In this document: one piece after another, positions 15,001 to 30,000 of the stretch
Layout: each line of letters opens with the position of its first letter
Position numbering within the stretch: the first letter of the stretch is position 1
Origin: Sitta carolinensis
Lineage: Eukaryota; Chordata; Aves; Passeriformes; Sittidae
Length of the DNA: 64,000 bases
NCBI GenBank assembly: GCA_032173965.1
Contig: CM063284.1
Location: forward strand, 107,465,910 to 107,529,909
Direction of reading: 5' to 3'
Translations under genes and position numbers: made by a program
Notes under the pieces: generated by a model
The model's input: only the letters and a program-made list of their open reading frames with translations
Databases searched by the model: none
What the model was told of the DNA's origin: nothing

Positions 15001-18000
15001 TCTCATGAAAACAGCAGGGAGTACCAGATTTGTTCCTGGAACTGAATTTTGCTTCTCTAAGACTAAATAGACATTCCATGCTAACACAGCATGCAGCAGA
15101 AAACAAAGACTAACTAGGCATAACAATCTGAGGGCTATCTGACTCTAATTTTTCAATTTAACCAAGAGACTTAAAAGCAGAATTTTTTTAATCAACCTAA
15201 TAACAATAACACTTAGCTAGAAGTGTAAAGTCTGAAAAAGACAATCAGTAGTTCCAGCTTAAAACTGACGAAAACAGATCCATTCCCAGATTCTCACATA
15301 CCTGAAAATAGTTCAATGTCTGCAAATAAACAAAACAAAATAAACAAAATGTCACAGGTTGACACTGTGACGTCATGGAGAGGCGCAACAGAGATGACAA
15401 AGTCAGAGTGAGAGGAGAAAGAGAGAAGTTTACTTTTTTGACTTTACTTTATATACCTTTCGCAGAAAGGGACCACATTGGAAGATAGAGGTTCAACCTC
15501 TTCAATTCTACTGGTCTTAGAAAATGTCCATCAGTTGTCCCTCCTAACTGCAAGGAATGTCAACAATAATATTGTTTATAGAAAATTCATGAGAAACTGA
15601 CTCCCAAATATGTAAATAATCAGAAGGCTAGAAAGAACAGCAAAAGAACAATGCGACAGCAGATACACAGGAGAAAAGAGATGTAGAATCCTCCAAACAT
15701 AGGTAAAGAATATTCACAGAGTATTCTGAGATTATCGTTCCATACAGATCATTGAGTCCATGTAAATGGCCCATAGGGTGATTGAAGTCACAATCTTTGT
15801 GTTCTCAGCACCATGCCCTAACCAAGCGAGCCAATCTCAGGGTACAAACACATTTAGAGGAAGGAACTCTACAAGATAAGACCTTTAAAAAAATCTGCAC
15901 CCAAGACATTTTCCTTAAACAGAAGTTAACAAACACCTCACTTACCTTGGTTTGGTTGCATATTCATGTTTGGTCTGGGCCCATAGTTGCCCATCGGCTG
16001 ACCCTGGCTCATTGTCATCTGATTCTGCACTGGCATGCTTTGCGACGATGGCACTGAGTGATTATAGCCACCCATGGACCCATGGCTACTTGAAGGCATA
16101 TTCATGGAACTGTTTGTCATATTGAGTTGGTTAGGTCCTGGTCCTTGCATAGGCATATGGTTGGGTCCTTCGGAAAGAAAACAGGGAAAAAAGTTGTACA
16201 TTACGCATCATAAAAGAAGGTGAAAACAGTCATACTGAATCACAAAACTAAACAGAAGTCATTAAATACAATTACATGAAAATAAATTTAAAATACAGTC
16301 TGCATGTGATTTCATCACTTTAAAATAAGAAAGTGAACATCAAAATTCATGAATACTATGAAGTACTTTTTCTTTTATTGAGTAGCTAAAGGTACTGAAA
16401 CAAAGGTTAATTATCATCTTCTATCCATATCATACACAAAACTAGTCTTCAGTACTTGCATAAAACAGCCTGAATTTTGTTCTGAATGGCACAAGACCAG
16501 TGTAACAGACAGCTTGATAAGGCCATCAGAGCTTAATTGTTACAACAGCTATAACATTTCTGTGTATTCAAACAACCTATTCTAGACAATTTTTTGAAAC
16601 TAACAATTGTTACTACTTTTAAACACAGGCAGTATTAACACTGAGATGGTATAATTACATAGAATCATAGAAACATTTTGGTTGGAAAAGATCAGTAAGA
16701 CTGTCAAGTCCAACAACAAATTTAACACTGCCAAGTACACCATTAAATGCTAACTTAGGGTAACTTTCATTCAAATGATTATACAGTTACCCAGAGAAGA
16801 AACAGAAGGTGACAAGCACTCCATGGATCACTGATATAACAGCAAAGCTTTTATGGAAAACCCGTGAGCCAAATTAATTCTTCTACAGAGCTGTTTTAAT
16901 GCACCTGTAGAAAAAAATATAGCCCAAAGTTGTTCATGACAAGAAGACAACTCCTGAGTTTATCTCCTGAGATAGGAATGAGAACAAATCTCTGTGGTAA
17001 GACACCAAGACTTTTTTTTTGATACTTCAATCATGACTTTTTTCTAAGAATGACATGTAAATGGAAAGCATTTAATAACCTATGTTAGTAAACCCCATCA
17101 CCTTTGCTGTGCATATGTAAAAGAACAACCTTGGAAATCAGAGAAAGATGTGAAAAAAGAAACAAAGAAAAATGTTACAGACAATGCACTGCATCTCTTC
17201 TACTTGTAAATAAGGTGGAAATTTTCAACACAACAGAAATTCAATGTTTTTCATTTCTAATGGACCTAGAATTGCAGTGATTCAGATAGTAAAAAACAAT
17301 GTAGAATAAAAATTGCTAAAGAACTATTTAACATTTTTTGATCATATACTATACATCCAATATTCTGCAACTGTATTTGCAGATTATTATAGTGGAGGAT
17401 GATGACTGGAAGGACTGTCTCCAAATTATCAGTTCAACTTGCCAAGATGCAAAGGAAAAGCAACTTGTTCGTACACCCACGAGCCAACATCTTTTCACCT
17501 TTTATGTTCCTTCTTCCTGACAACAGCTTGAATTTTGATTATTCTCTGAATTCAATCTACTCACAATGAGTATTTTAACAAGTATGACATTACAATACCA
17601 TCTGGTCAGTTTACTCATTACTTTAGGTGGAATAGGTGAACAGATACTAAAACTCAAATTAGTAAGAGGTGGGACTGGATATAACTATGGTAAGTAAAAA
17701 AAAAGTAGATGAAATGCATGGATTATGCCCATGACAAGCACCACATGAAGACCTCACGAAAATACATACAACCGGAAGACACGACAGACCAGGTCATCTG
17801 TAAACAAGGCAAATGCTGATACATACAGATTTTACCAAGAAGATGCTGCTGTTGCTGAACATGCCATGGATTTTTTGTTAAGGTAGAAAAGTCTAAGAAG
17901 AGGAATCTGAAAGAAACCACACTAGTAGAGCTGTAGGAAGGTACTGATTTGTTTACGTATTTCCTAGTGAAAAATTTAAAGAACCACACACACCCCCTCT

Positions 18001-21000
18001 GCCTTCAGATGTAAACAGTTCCTAAGTCCTTGGCTAATGAAAAAACAGCACTAATCTAGGGTAGAATTAAGACAGAAATAAGGACACAGAGAGCTACACA
18101 CAAGGTCACAGAGACAATACTAACTGACTGAAACAAAAAGATGCAGAAGAAAAAGATAACAATGATAAATGAACACAGCTATTAAAGCCAAAGTGAAGAA
18201 ACAAAGAATAAGTTTTAAAATGTTTTTATCTTCTTGCCCTTTTTAAGACACCTTACTGAAATAAACCTATTTTGTCAAGCAAAGTGTAAAAGCTGAAAAA
18301 GGTATCATACATGCAGTTCACTGTCCCTGCAAAATAAGGTGAGCACAGATTGCTGAAATGTACAAAGGCATGTCTACCACAAATACAGAGAAAGTAATTC
18401 AGTGAATAGGATTATGCCCACAAGAGTACTACAGATGCCGATACTACCCCTCTTCAATTCAACTGCTTAATTCAGTAATAATGAGAACGTGGAGACAGTT
18501 TAATTATGAAAAAGTGAGCTTGTCTCTAACCATGAGCTCAATCATGAATGTGTTCATAGATAAAACTACAGTGAAGAAAAGCTTTCAACTGTAGTGCCAA
18601 GCAACTATTGCAGAGCTGCTAGAAGACCACTTTCCAAATTAAAGGAAGGAATACACAGGGTTAATGCCAGAAAGTTAGGGCCTGGGAGTGGTTTTGTTTC
18701 TTTCTGATTAAAGGAAGACATTGTCAATGAGTTAAGCAAGAACACAGAGAAGCAAGTTTTTAAAAATTGGTAATGCAAGAAGCAAACTGAGGAAAGCAAA
18801 AATCATTGCAAGAGGTAACTTGAAAAAATAAAACACCTTCTCTAAAAGGCTGGTTTGCGCTTCATGTCTCAGGTAGCACTAGAACAGGAGAAAGCACTCC
18901 TAAGCAAAAGCTGTCATATGAAATGCAAGGCATGTGTATTTTCTGTGGTCAAAATCTGGGGGTTTGTTAGTGAGAAGCTAGAAAACAAGGACAGAGAAAA
19001 AGTTCAGACCATGGGATCAAAAGCCTTGCAAATGAAAAATAATAAAAACACACTTTACAATATAATATATATGTTTTTATATATTTTATCACAAAATTAG
19101 ATGGAGTTCTCTTGCGTATGAAGACAAAACTATTGATTTTCTTTTTTATATGCAATAGGAAGCAGAGAATATGAAGTGTGAGTGAATTAATGAGGCTTGA
19201 AGTATGCATGTCCACTTTAAAGTAAGTGCTTTAAATGTTATACTTAGATATATGTAATTAGATATGTGTTATAATGAAGTTAACAGAGTAACTATCTACC
19301 CTGAGTAAAAACAGAAGTCCTTTTTCCTCTTAACCACCTATGCACAACACCTTTCCTTCAAGAAACTGTAATACAAACTAAATACATCTGTGACTACATT
19401 TGAAGGAAGACTTTGAGAGATCTTGTTGGGAACACACAAACACCTGTGTTGTGGTTTAGAAATGCTATTCCCCAGTTTACTGTTTCCACTAAAAAACTTC
19501 AAATCACACAACACTTTGCTCGCTCCCCTGTATCCCCTTTCCTGTGCTGGGCTGGAGAGGAGAACTGGAGGCAAAAAAAGTAAAGATTACAAGTTGAGAT
19601 AAGAACAATTTACTTGAAACAGTAATGAAATAAGAAAAAGAATAGTAACAGCAACAGTATTAATAACAGTGTACAAGATGCAAAAGAGTCACAGGCAACT
19701 GCTCACCATGCAGAATCCCCGACATTATCCTGCAGGTCAGAATAACCACCAGGTCCTGGCCATGCCTTCTCCTAGCTACTGCAAAAATTAACCCTGTTCT
19801 GGTTGGAACCAGGACAACCTGTTGTTCAGAAAGGTCACCTACCAGTGCCACGAGAAAGGTCAAAGACCCCTACAGCTAGTCTTAGCTTTCAACTTTTTAC
19901 GTGTGAGAAAACAACTTCAAGAAATCATTAAGAGAACCTGCCCCCAGCACAACTTAGTTCATCATCTCCTTCCAAATCCAGATCACCCTTACTTTGCATC
20001 ACATAAACTCAGTCAAAGTAATCTTGAGACAGCTAAAACCCACAATCTGTTACAGGTACAGATAACACTCAAATGTATCACCAGCTGAAAAAGGTTTGTC
20101 ATGACTGTCTTCTCTGGCAAAAAGATACAGATGCACATTTGTCAGGGGATGTAATTAAGGGCCCCAGCAACACTTCAGGTTCTGAATTAACCAGGACACG
20201 AGTATAAGAAAAATCATCCTTTGCCCTTCAGGCAATGGGATAGGTCTACAGCAGAACTTTAAAATTACTCATGCCCTGAATCACTAGGCAGTTCTTCTAA
20301 TCTCATCAAGCCATCTCCTCTTCTACTCAGGTCTGTGGAAGCCCCTGCTTCAATAATACCTGAAATTCTTAGCTGGCATTTTTAAGAGACCACATTTTAT
20401 TTTTTCCAGACTGGTCACCTGGTATCAGTCCTGGATTCTCTCGATTTAGGATTAGAGACTTTACTTCTTTTACACAGATAATCTTTACAGTTATTTAAGA
20501 TTTTGTATCTGTTTTTTAGCACAAATGTTTATGTAAGCTCAGACTAAGTGCCCTAAAACCAGAAAGCAAATGCATACACTGCAGAAATTATTAGAAATAC
20601 ATCTCTGAAATAGAGAAATGCTCAAAAGCAGGTAAACTAACACACACTTGAAAAGATATGTGTAATTCAGCTACACACTTAACAAGATGATTCTGTTTCC
20701 CTTTTTCCAACGCCTACCTATGAAATGATTTTAGCATGCCCTTCTGATATTAGAGATGCCCTCATCCTAAGCTGTTTATCTTCACATCCTCTGAGAAAAC
20801 TTCAAACTGAGAAGGAAAGAACAGACATTCAAGAAAGGGAATATGTTGGAGGAAAGGCTAAATTAAAGCTTAGTTGGAAACTGTATTTAAGTATCTGTCT
20901 AGGTGAATACCAAAACAAAGCTATTTACCTTTCACATATTTTCCTAAGAGCTCTTTTCTTATTCTATCTAATTACAAAATATGTATGTTTAAGGAGTGAC

Positions 21001-24000
21001 TTTTCTCCCCTGTGGCTCCGCAGTGAAGTCATTATGCTCACATTGTGACTTAGTAATCCTTCTCCTTGGAAAAGATCACTATAAAAACAATAATATGATT
21101 ACACTTGAGGGTCAAAGAGACTGATTTTTTGAGAGGCAATGCTATTCTCCATGGGAACTGATGGATCTTAGATGGATAAAGGACACCATAATCAGAATAT
21201 TTCTGCCCTACTTAGGGAGCAGCATATATTGTTCTTTACACTTCCAAATGCCGACCATGACCAACATGTATGATGAAACTAACTTCTCTAGATCTTTTAT
21301 TGCACTTCTTACACTCAGTCTCTGGAGGCTATTCAAGCTACTCTTTCAGAAAAGGTGCCATTATCAAGTCCATTTTATCAAGATTTTCAAAGAAATTAGA
21401 GACTACAGCAATTGTTATATTTTTTACTTTGTATTAAGTTTTTCATAGTAATTACTGTGTTTGCTGTCAGGAAGGTTATCCTTGACACCAGTGAGAGATG
21501 AATTTTCAAAGATCCTTTGACAGTAGTTTCCTTTCCTGAAAGTACCAATACCTCGAGGAGCTTTTGTAGGATAAGTTCCTCCGTAACAAAAAAAAAAAAA
21601 AAAAAAAAAAAGAAAAGAAAAAGGAAGGATCCTGAACAAAAGCAATCCTGGGAATGCAATTTTATGCTGAAAGCCATTTCACATGAAATAGGCAGTATGA
21701 TTTTACAAGTGGAAATTCAGGAAAACAGCCTCTGTATAAAGAAGCATGCTCTTCCATTGCCTACTCCACTCTGATCTGACTGCTAAAGGGAATAGTTACC
21801 CCGAAGCCAGTATTGGTAGGTACAATGTGGAATTTTATCATCCTCTTTCTCTGCTTTGTTTCTGTCTTCCCAAATACTTTTCTTTTTATTACAAAACAGA
21901 ATGGCATAGAAACTGACTTAAAATTTACACCTAGAACAATAATCTGGAGACCATTTCTTTACAAATCCCTTACGATTCAACACATCCTCAATAATAAAGA
22001 ACACAGGAGATTAGTGGATGCTATACAAAAGCAATCTTTTTTTTCCTTTTAAACATTTACCCAACTCAGAAACAGCCTCTTTCAGATGTATCTATTTTAT
22101 TATTATCTAATTATTTAGCAACAATGATTTTACATTATCTTTTTATGGAAGGATTTGTGTTCGCTCAGCCACAGGCCAATACCTTTCCCCAGTAAGCCCT
22201 CTAAAGCCAGCTGTACTGCATGGTTTCAAACAGACTAAATTTAGCCAGTTCTGTTCATCAGAGGAATGCTGTGTGTCAGCTACATCAAAGCCCAAGGGCA
22301 GCCTGATAAACACTGAATACAGGTCACGTAGCTCTGTAGCTAACAAACTCTAAGAGAGCTTGTACTCCGGGGCATTCAAAGCAGTTTTGTCATCAACAAT
22401 CTAGTATCCCTTGAGCCCCCATGTCGTTTCAGTTGCCAGGCAACGCTGGTGTTAATGTCTTAGAGGAGAAAAACTTACCAGGCATCTGGCCGTTCATCTG
22501 GTTCTGCATGTGTGGTGCAGGAGGGCCCCCACCTACCATACCATCTGAAGACATGTTGTGCGAGCGCGGGGGTGGGGGAGGGCCGCTCTGACTCATCCCG
22601 CCCGGACCCATAGGCATATTCTGTGTGGGTGGCTGAAAGGAGACAGTTTAGTCAAACACGAGAAGCAGTTAGCCTGACAAATATATTATATGTACATACG
22701 GTACAGCACTTGCCTATATTGTTCAACGGCGTATGAAAGAAAGCACTGAAACGCATTTCTTTCTCAATCTGATATGTTTAACTCCTCCCAACATTAATTA
22801 TGGCAAAACACTTAACATTTTAATCAATTTTACACGAAGTATTACATGCAGACAACACCACAGCACCTTTGAGCACCACTTTAAAATAAAGAAAACACAA
22901 ATCAATGCCTCATTAAAAAATTAGTTTAAGATTGCTGGAGTCACTCCCTCACACACACACAAAAGCTCTCATTCAACAGAGAAATAAGTCTTCACTGTAA
23001 TTCTCTCACATCAACAATTTGTTGCTGTTAACAGACCTTGCACTGGGACAAAACAGGTACAACATGAGATGAAAGCCTCTGAATACTCATACACCAGCAA
23101 AAAATTTGCACCAGGGTGTGGTAAATGCTAGCGATCTCTCCCCCGCTCTCCCCCAAAGCGGTGAAGGCCTAGTTCATAATTCCGTGCCAAACACCCCCTA
23201 CAGACTGGAAGCACATTAGTGCTGGCCTCCAAAGGTCCAGAGACAGCTGCCTAGAAAGGATGTTTTTGGCAAATTTCCTAATGAAATTGTGAGGAAAATA
23301 ACTGAATAACCTTGAGAGTTCAAAGAGGGAGAGCAAGAAAAACAATAAACACAAGGGGGAATTTACTGGTAGGTTCTACTCATGGCAATGTAAGGAGACA
23401 CAGAAACTGCTAGTAGCCAGCTTTGTTTTCTACTACAAACACCTTTGAGACTACAGTCTTCCTCACATACCTTAGCCAAGCACTTTCAGGGGAGTAAAAG
23501 TCATCTCAGTGAGAGCAAATTCCTGGCTCTCTAGCATTTGAGGACTCTGTCTACAGGTTATATCTATTCTAGAAAAACCCTACCCATGAGACAAACATAT
23601 GTGCATTTTTCAACATTTCTTCTCAGATACCGAACCAAGAGGGTGAACCCCGTCTAGTCCGGTCTGTGCTTAAGCCTACACTATCCATCAGGTTCGTAAA
23701 GACAAAACACAATACAGGAGTAAAGAGTAAGGCTTTCCCAGCGAGTGTATGTTGGAGATGGTAACAGCAGGGTAACACATGAACACACATATTCACTTGC
23801 CAGGGGAGAGGAGTGAACGGTAGTAATTTATTGTCTCAACATTTCTTCAAATATCTCAAGCAGGTATTATTTTCCCTGCAGTACTTTAAAAAACTCCTCA
23901 GGAAATTGTGAAGGCTTTTTTTCAGCAGGAAGAAGGAAGGAGATGAAGAAAAATATAAGCAAGTAGGTAACTTCTCTTACTAAATTCCTTTCATTCTTCC

Positions 24001-27000
24001 ATGATGAAGAAAATGACATTTTACATGCAAAGTTCCTTCCTCAGCCTATACAAGACGTGGGAGGAGGGAAAGAAGGTAAGAGTGAAATGTGGCTCTACTC
24101 TCTGAACATTGTGAGTGAAATGCTGGTCCATTTTGCTTGTTCTTCCTCCACTGATGAGAAAATAAGGCAAGGCTGCTTCATCTCAGTTAAGTCTTCTGCC
24201 CCTTCACCTTCAAAACTCACTATCATCCTAATTTTGCATCTAACAAAATCTAAGAGAAATTATCTAAAACTGATATACAAAGAAACAAACAAAAAAGAAA
24301 ACAGACTAATTTTTTTTTTTTGAAAGTATGTTCAGGAATACTAGCAAAACCAACATGTGAACAGACAGAGCTCAGAGCCCATCCCTCATCAGCCTCAGAG
24401 CAGTCCCATGCCAGAAAACTGAGAGAAAAGTCAAAAATCATCCAAGCTGACATGTTTTTAGAATTAAAATTAACTTCTTCAATTCCAACTATAAAACATT
24501 AGAAAGTCCAATGAAGTACTAAAGAAGATCAGCTCCTACCTAGGTTTTAGGTATTCTGCATATGATATTGTACAAACATGGAAATGCCCTTGTCTCTGGA
24601 AAGATGGATGAAAAAAGCTCCCAGGATTATTTAGACAAAAGTATATATATTTCAACTCTATTTAGTCTGAAGTTTTCAAAAGAACTAGCCTTCAATAAAA
24701 ACACTGCCGTTATCAAAAAGACAGCACGAGAGAGTACAGACATGCAAGGACAGGAAAGAAAAAAGTATTAAGGACTTTAGATACAAAAACCTGCAAGAGT
24801 CTTCACAAATCACAGGGAATTAAGACAACTAAGGAAGCAATTAAAAACACTCAAAAAGGTACCACCAGAAAGTAATTCATCAAGAGAAGCTTCTGCATAT
24901 GGAAACAGCCCAAAGACCTATATGAATCCATATCAGATTCTTGAAAATAATGCAAGAAAAAGGTTCAAGCTGCTAAAAAAATTTCAATCTTCCATTAAAA
25001 GAAACTACCCCATCAGATGACTAGAAGGTAGACAAACACTGTACTCTATTTATAAAATTCTAGGAATTATGGACCTGTGAGCCTTTTCTCGGAGCTACAG
25101 GTAAAGTGATGAAAATAATTAAATATTATAAAATTCCAAGTACAGTAAAGCTGAGTTAGTACTGTCAATATAGTAAAGTAAAACCTAATTTACTAAATAT
25201 AATTTTTAAAAATATAATTTAAACCACCTAGCTGCATAATTAACAAATACTTCTTAACACAAAGTTTTTGACAAAACCTTTTGGAGCAATACATTGTCCA
25301 GTGGCACTTACCAGAAACTGCCCAAAGGGAAGTTTGTGAAGTTCAAAGAGTAAAGGAACATACAGAGATCTCCTGAAAATATTTTAGTAAATGTCAACAT
25401 GTGAAGCTACTGCAACATTACTGAAAATGTGGAAGAAAGATTAAGCAGAAGGTGCCAAGTGATGTGGATAAATATATGGCAATTACACTGAACTGTAAAC
25501 CATTTTCTTCAGAAAGAGTAAGCTCCTATTTGCATTAATCCAGAAAAAAATCTAACAAACAAAATACAATTGACCACAATCCTTAGAGTTTGGTGGGGGG
25601 AAAAAACCCAAACCAAAACCAAAAAACACAACAAAATGAACAGAAATCTCAAAACACCATAAAATCTATTCATAATACCTGTGGTAACTTGCTGATTATC
25701 TTCAGTAATATCCAAAGTGAGGCAGAATATTAAAGAAAAAATTGCCAAGGTATTTGATACCATAACACGCATTTGATTTGGGCAAAGTAATCTCAAAAAG
25801 ATAGTGTAAAAATAGAAGGATTCTAAAGAAAGGCAATCAGTGATTAAAAACTTTCAATGTTTACACCCTAAACAGCAAAAAGGACAGATTTTTTTTTTTT
25901 TGCATATAAAGGAATATAAAGTAAGAGGACATGACAGAAATACAATTTAATGTATGATACATACAAAAAGTAGATCATCCAATTTATGGCTTAACAAGAA
26001 AGAAAACCTCAGGAGAATAGTCAGTAAATTAAGGAATAACACTAAACATACGAGACACCCCATAAATCACATAAACCTGAGGTATTCATCAACACAGTAT
26101 GCTACAACTAAGTTTAAATAAGATTAAGAGATAATTACACATACATATATGCAAAAGAAACAGTTATATAGGCTATTATATAGGATATTTTCAAAGAGCA
26201 TTACAAGCCTTTTTGTCAGACCATAAACCAATCACAACCTGATAGTAATTAAAATGAAATGTCTCCTGCAGATATAATTATTCCCCAGTGAAATTCCTCC
26301 AGAGGATTTTTCTAGTGGATGCAGACAGAAGAAAACAAGAAAAAATTGTTTTGAAATGGCAACTTCCCGATTTCTATTGGACTTGATCCAGACTTTTACA
26401 GATAATAAACTTCTTTAAATTAATTTTAATTTAAAAACCCCACAACAAAAACCCCAGCCAGTTACATAAACTAGATTATTTAACCTTTTTGTTCTTTAAA
26501 GCAGTTAAGAAAATTGACTATCCCCAGGAACATGCAGTACATATAGCAAAGACTTTTTAAAATGCAAAAAGATCACACAGTATTCAAAAGAAACAATCCA
26601 CCCTCTGTGAAAGAAAAGCTACCCAAAATGAACCCTAGCCATTAAACCTATGTATGAAGGGTGAAATTACATCCAAACATCGTTAGGTTAACAGAACCAA
26701 AGGAAAGGCTACTACCCTTCTTTTTGCTGGATGTGTGACAAAAAGGAATGAAAATTGAAATCACTGCTGATTTTATTCCAATTATGTAACAGAAAATGTT
26801 ACATATTTCACTTCCAATAAAAAGCAAATTAAAGACTTAGAAAATGTTAGATATAGCTTCAGTTGCTTAACACTAACTTTTGGTTCATTTCCCCAAACAC
26901 ACAGATTACATTTATAGCCACTGTGAGCATTTAAAATTTATCAGAGCATGAAAAAAAAATAATTATAAGCTATTTAGTGAAACTCTGGAAATCTGAACTG

Positions 27001-30000
27001 GAAAAAGACTGAAACTGACCCAAGAGTTGTAACAAAAAAACAAAACAAAAAAACCCACCCAAAACAAACAACAACAACAACCAAAAATACAAAAAAAATA
27101 CAAACAAAAAACAAACAAACAAAAAAAGACAATAAGAAAAAATTAGATTTTAACTGACTACTTCCAGCAAACAAAATCCTACTAAATAAAAAAAATTATT
27201 TGAAAGCATGCATTTAAGACAACAGCTACACTGCATTTTTTAGAGGATTTTCTTTTAAATAATAAAACAGATCAAATGCAAGATGCAACAATAAAATCTC
27301 CCAGAGTAGAAATATGCACCTGAAGATGGAAAGATTTTTCTTACCACCACCAGCAGGTACAAAGACTTGAATATGGAACATCTATTGCTGTAAACTGAGG
27401 TGGAATACCAACTCGGACACCAAAAAATAAAAGCAAAAATCAGGAAATACTGTTAAGCACATTAAAACACAATATTGCTAAACAATACAACTAGTGATAC
27501 ATATTTAAGCGATACTATCAAAAATACAATTTTCTTGAAATTCTCGCAGAGTAACAATTAAAAGGTACAGGCAATGAAAACATAAATAGCCTTTCTTTTT
27601 TTCCAAGAGAAGCCCTAACTCGGGATTTAATCAATCATCTTTGTTTTCAGTTCTCAAATTCCATTTTCTGCAAAGCAAAACACCCCTTCCCAGGGGGTAC
27701 TCTTCCCTGCTCATATCACATTGCTAATATCACAGGACCTGTCCCAGTCTCAGAGAGCAGTACTCTGTTGATAGGTGGTGATGGCACCTGTGGAGGACTT
27801 ACTAAGGTGTCAGACTGGGAAATAAGATCGTAAAGGAATATGGCTTTGAGATTTGAAAGAGCAGAGATTTAACTGGGTGACAACTCTTCTTCTACAAGGT
27901 ACTGGGTATTCTAGTACTGAGTGTCTTAAATGAAAAAATAAAGACCCTGTATCAATGTTCAGCTAGTGTAATTATCTGGGGGTAGGGAGGATTTCTAGAG
28001 GAAAAGCATTTACAATCATGTCTAAATAGTGAAGTTAATTATAAATGTAATGTGTGTTCTCACTGTTAGATTACCCGTTGTGATGCTCAGAGTACGGAAT
28101 TTTAAATTTAGAATGACAACCAGTTTATGTATCTTGACTTACACCAGTATCGTCAAAAATCAGAGAAATTCTTATTTAATATTTGAACAAACATTAAAAT
28201 AGTGCATAATGTAATACTTAAACATTCTGTTTAAAGAGGAAATTGTTTCATACTGCATCATAAAAATATTTTATCATCCCAATATTCTTTGACAACACTT
28301 TAACAAACAAAATTTAACCCTAAAATATCTGATGTCCTCTTAGCAATAGCTACTCTGATACTTAAAAACATATCCCCCAAAAATTCTTTCTGGGGCTTTA
28401 GTAGAACTAAAAATTATTTAAATCATAAATTTAAAAAATTGTATTAATTCATATGAGTTTATTAAAAGTGACCATGAATAAATTAACTGTGGATGTTAAC
28501 TCAGTGATCACTGTATTACAGAAACTAGACAACTTCTGAGGTGCTCTGTAAATCCCCCATAAAATGCAGTTCCTATCTATCCTCAGAAACTTTGTGTTCC
28601 ACAGCCCTTGCCTCTTTAGCTTTTAAGATGGTTTAACATTTGGTCTGATATTTACAGGTTTTGCTTGCATTTAGTTGCCTAAGAGAAAAATTCACCTCTG
28701 TTCTTGCTAAAAGGCTTTACGTAAATTCAACTAAAGCAGAAAGAATCCTGCAGAACCCTCACAGCAAGGCATTTGGGAAAGAGCAAAACCATACAGGCTC
28801 TGTACCTACATTACCAGATGACCTGGTACAGCTCTGAGGAAACTGCATACGGTTGAAAAGGTATTTATTATGCAGATACTGCAATACAGAGAGGCAAATC
28901 ACATCTTCCAGTATGAAAGAATTACACTTTAGGGCATACACCTCATTCAAACTGGCAGCGATTTTTACTGATTCCTAAATCAGCCACAGAAGTTCACAGG
29001 CAATAAATGTAGTTTTTTGTGTACAGTGCACTAGCTCCCCATGTGGACACACCTGATTAACAATATATGCAAATTAACTTACAGAACTTAGATCGATCCT
29101 CTGGTTTAAAGTGGCAGCTAGCAGGCTCTGAATTCACTCCTAACAACTTCAATTCCTTTATTTATTTTTTCTTAATGTAGTTGCTGGGTTAAGAAGGTCC
29201 CTCCAGTGACTCTTCATCTCCAACAGCACCCTCTCAGTTGTGCCAACACAGCCACCTTTTTCTCTCATAACATCTTAAGAAATTATTTTTTTTTCAAAGC
29301 TATTTAACTTTTAATCAGAACAATTATTCTTCAAAATCCAAGCTCCAGTAATGACTAATAGTTCCTTGCCTCTTAACAGGAAACATTCAATCTTCCTTTT
29401 GCTCTCTTCTCTATTAATTCAGTTTACAAATAGCTGAACTTAAACTAGGCATGGACTTGGGTTCTGAAAGGCTAATGCACAATTATGCACCATACTGCAC
29501 ATACCACAAACAGATTTTCTGCTAGGCTACCTGTCCAGATTTCTGCTAGGATAGAGTTAATTTTCTTCCCAGTAGCTGGTGCAGTGCTGGGTTTTGGATT
29601 CAGTAGAATAACACTGATAACACACTGATGTTTTAGTTCCTGCTAAGCAGTGCTTACTCTGAAGTGAAAGATTTTTTCAGTTTCCCAGGCTCTGCCAGCA
29701 AGGAGTGCAAGAAGTCAGAAGGGAGCGCATCTGGCACAGCAAACCAAAACTGGCCAAAAGGATAATCCACACCATAGAGCATCAGACTCAAGCTGGGCAC
29801 TGGTCTGTGGTTTTACTGTCGCATTTTTAATTACATTACAATCTTACTGTAGTATTTTATTTCAATTATTAAACTGCTCTTATCTCAACCCATAGGTTTC
29901 AACTTTTCTTCTGATTCTCCTGCCCAGCCCACTGCAAGGGGAAGGAAGTTGAATGGGGTGACAAAGCAGCTGCATCGTACTTAGCTGGCAGCTGGGGTTA

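Larger units (their letters stand above)
6776..15945 (-). other. SS18: SS18 intron 5
   Basis: A 9.2-kb AT-rich intron. It contains a CR1 LINE fragment (about 8935-9732), an LTR-like element (15350-15639) and A-runs at 11427-11442 and 12017-12043. The rest shows no recognisable gene, RNA or named repeat. Confidence 0.85.
16168..22478 (-). other. SS18: SS18 intron 4
   Basis: A 6.3-kb AT-rich intron. It contains a CR1 tail (about 16659-16760), a solo LTR (19447-19816) and a 24-A run at 21588-21611. I recognise nothing else. Confidence 0.83.
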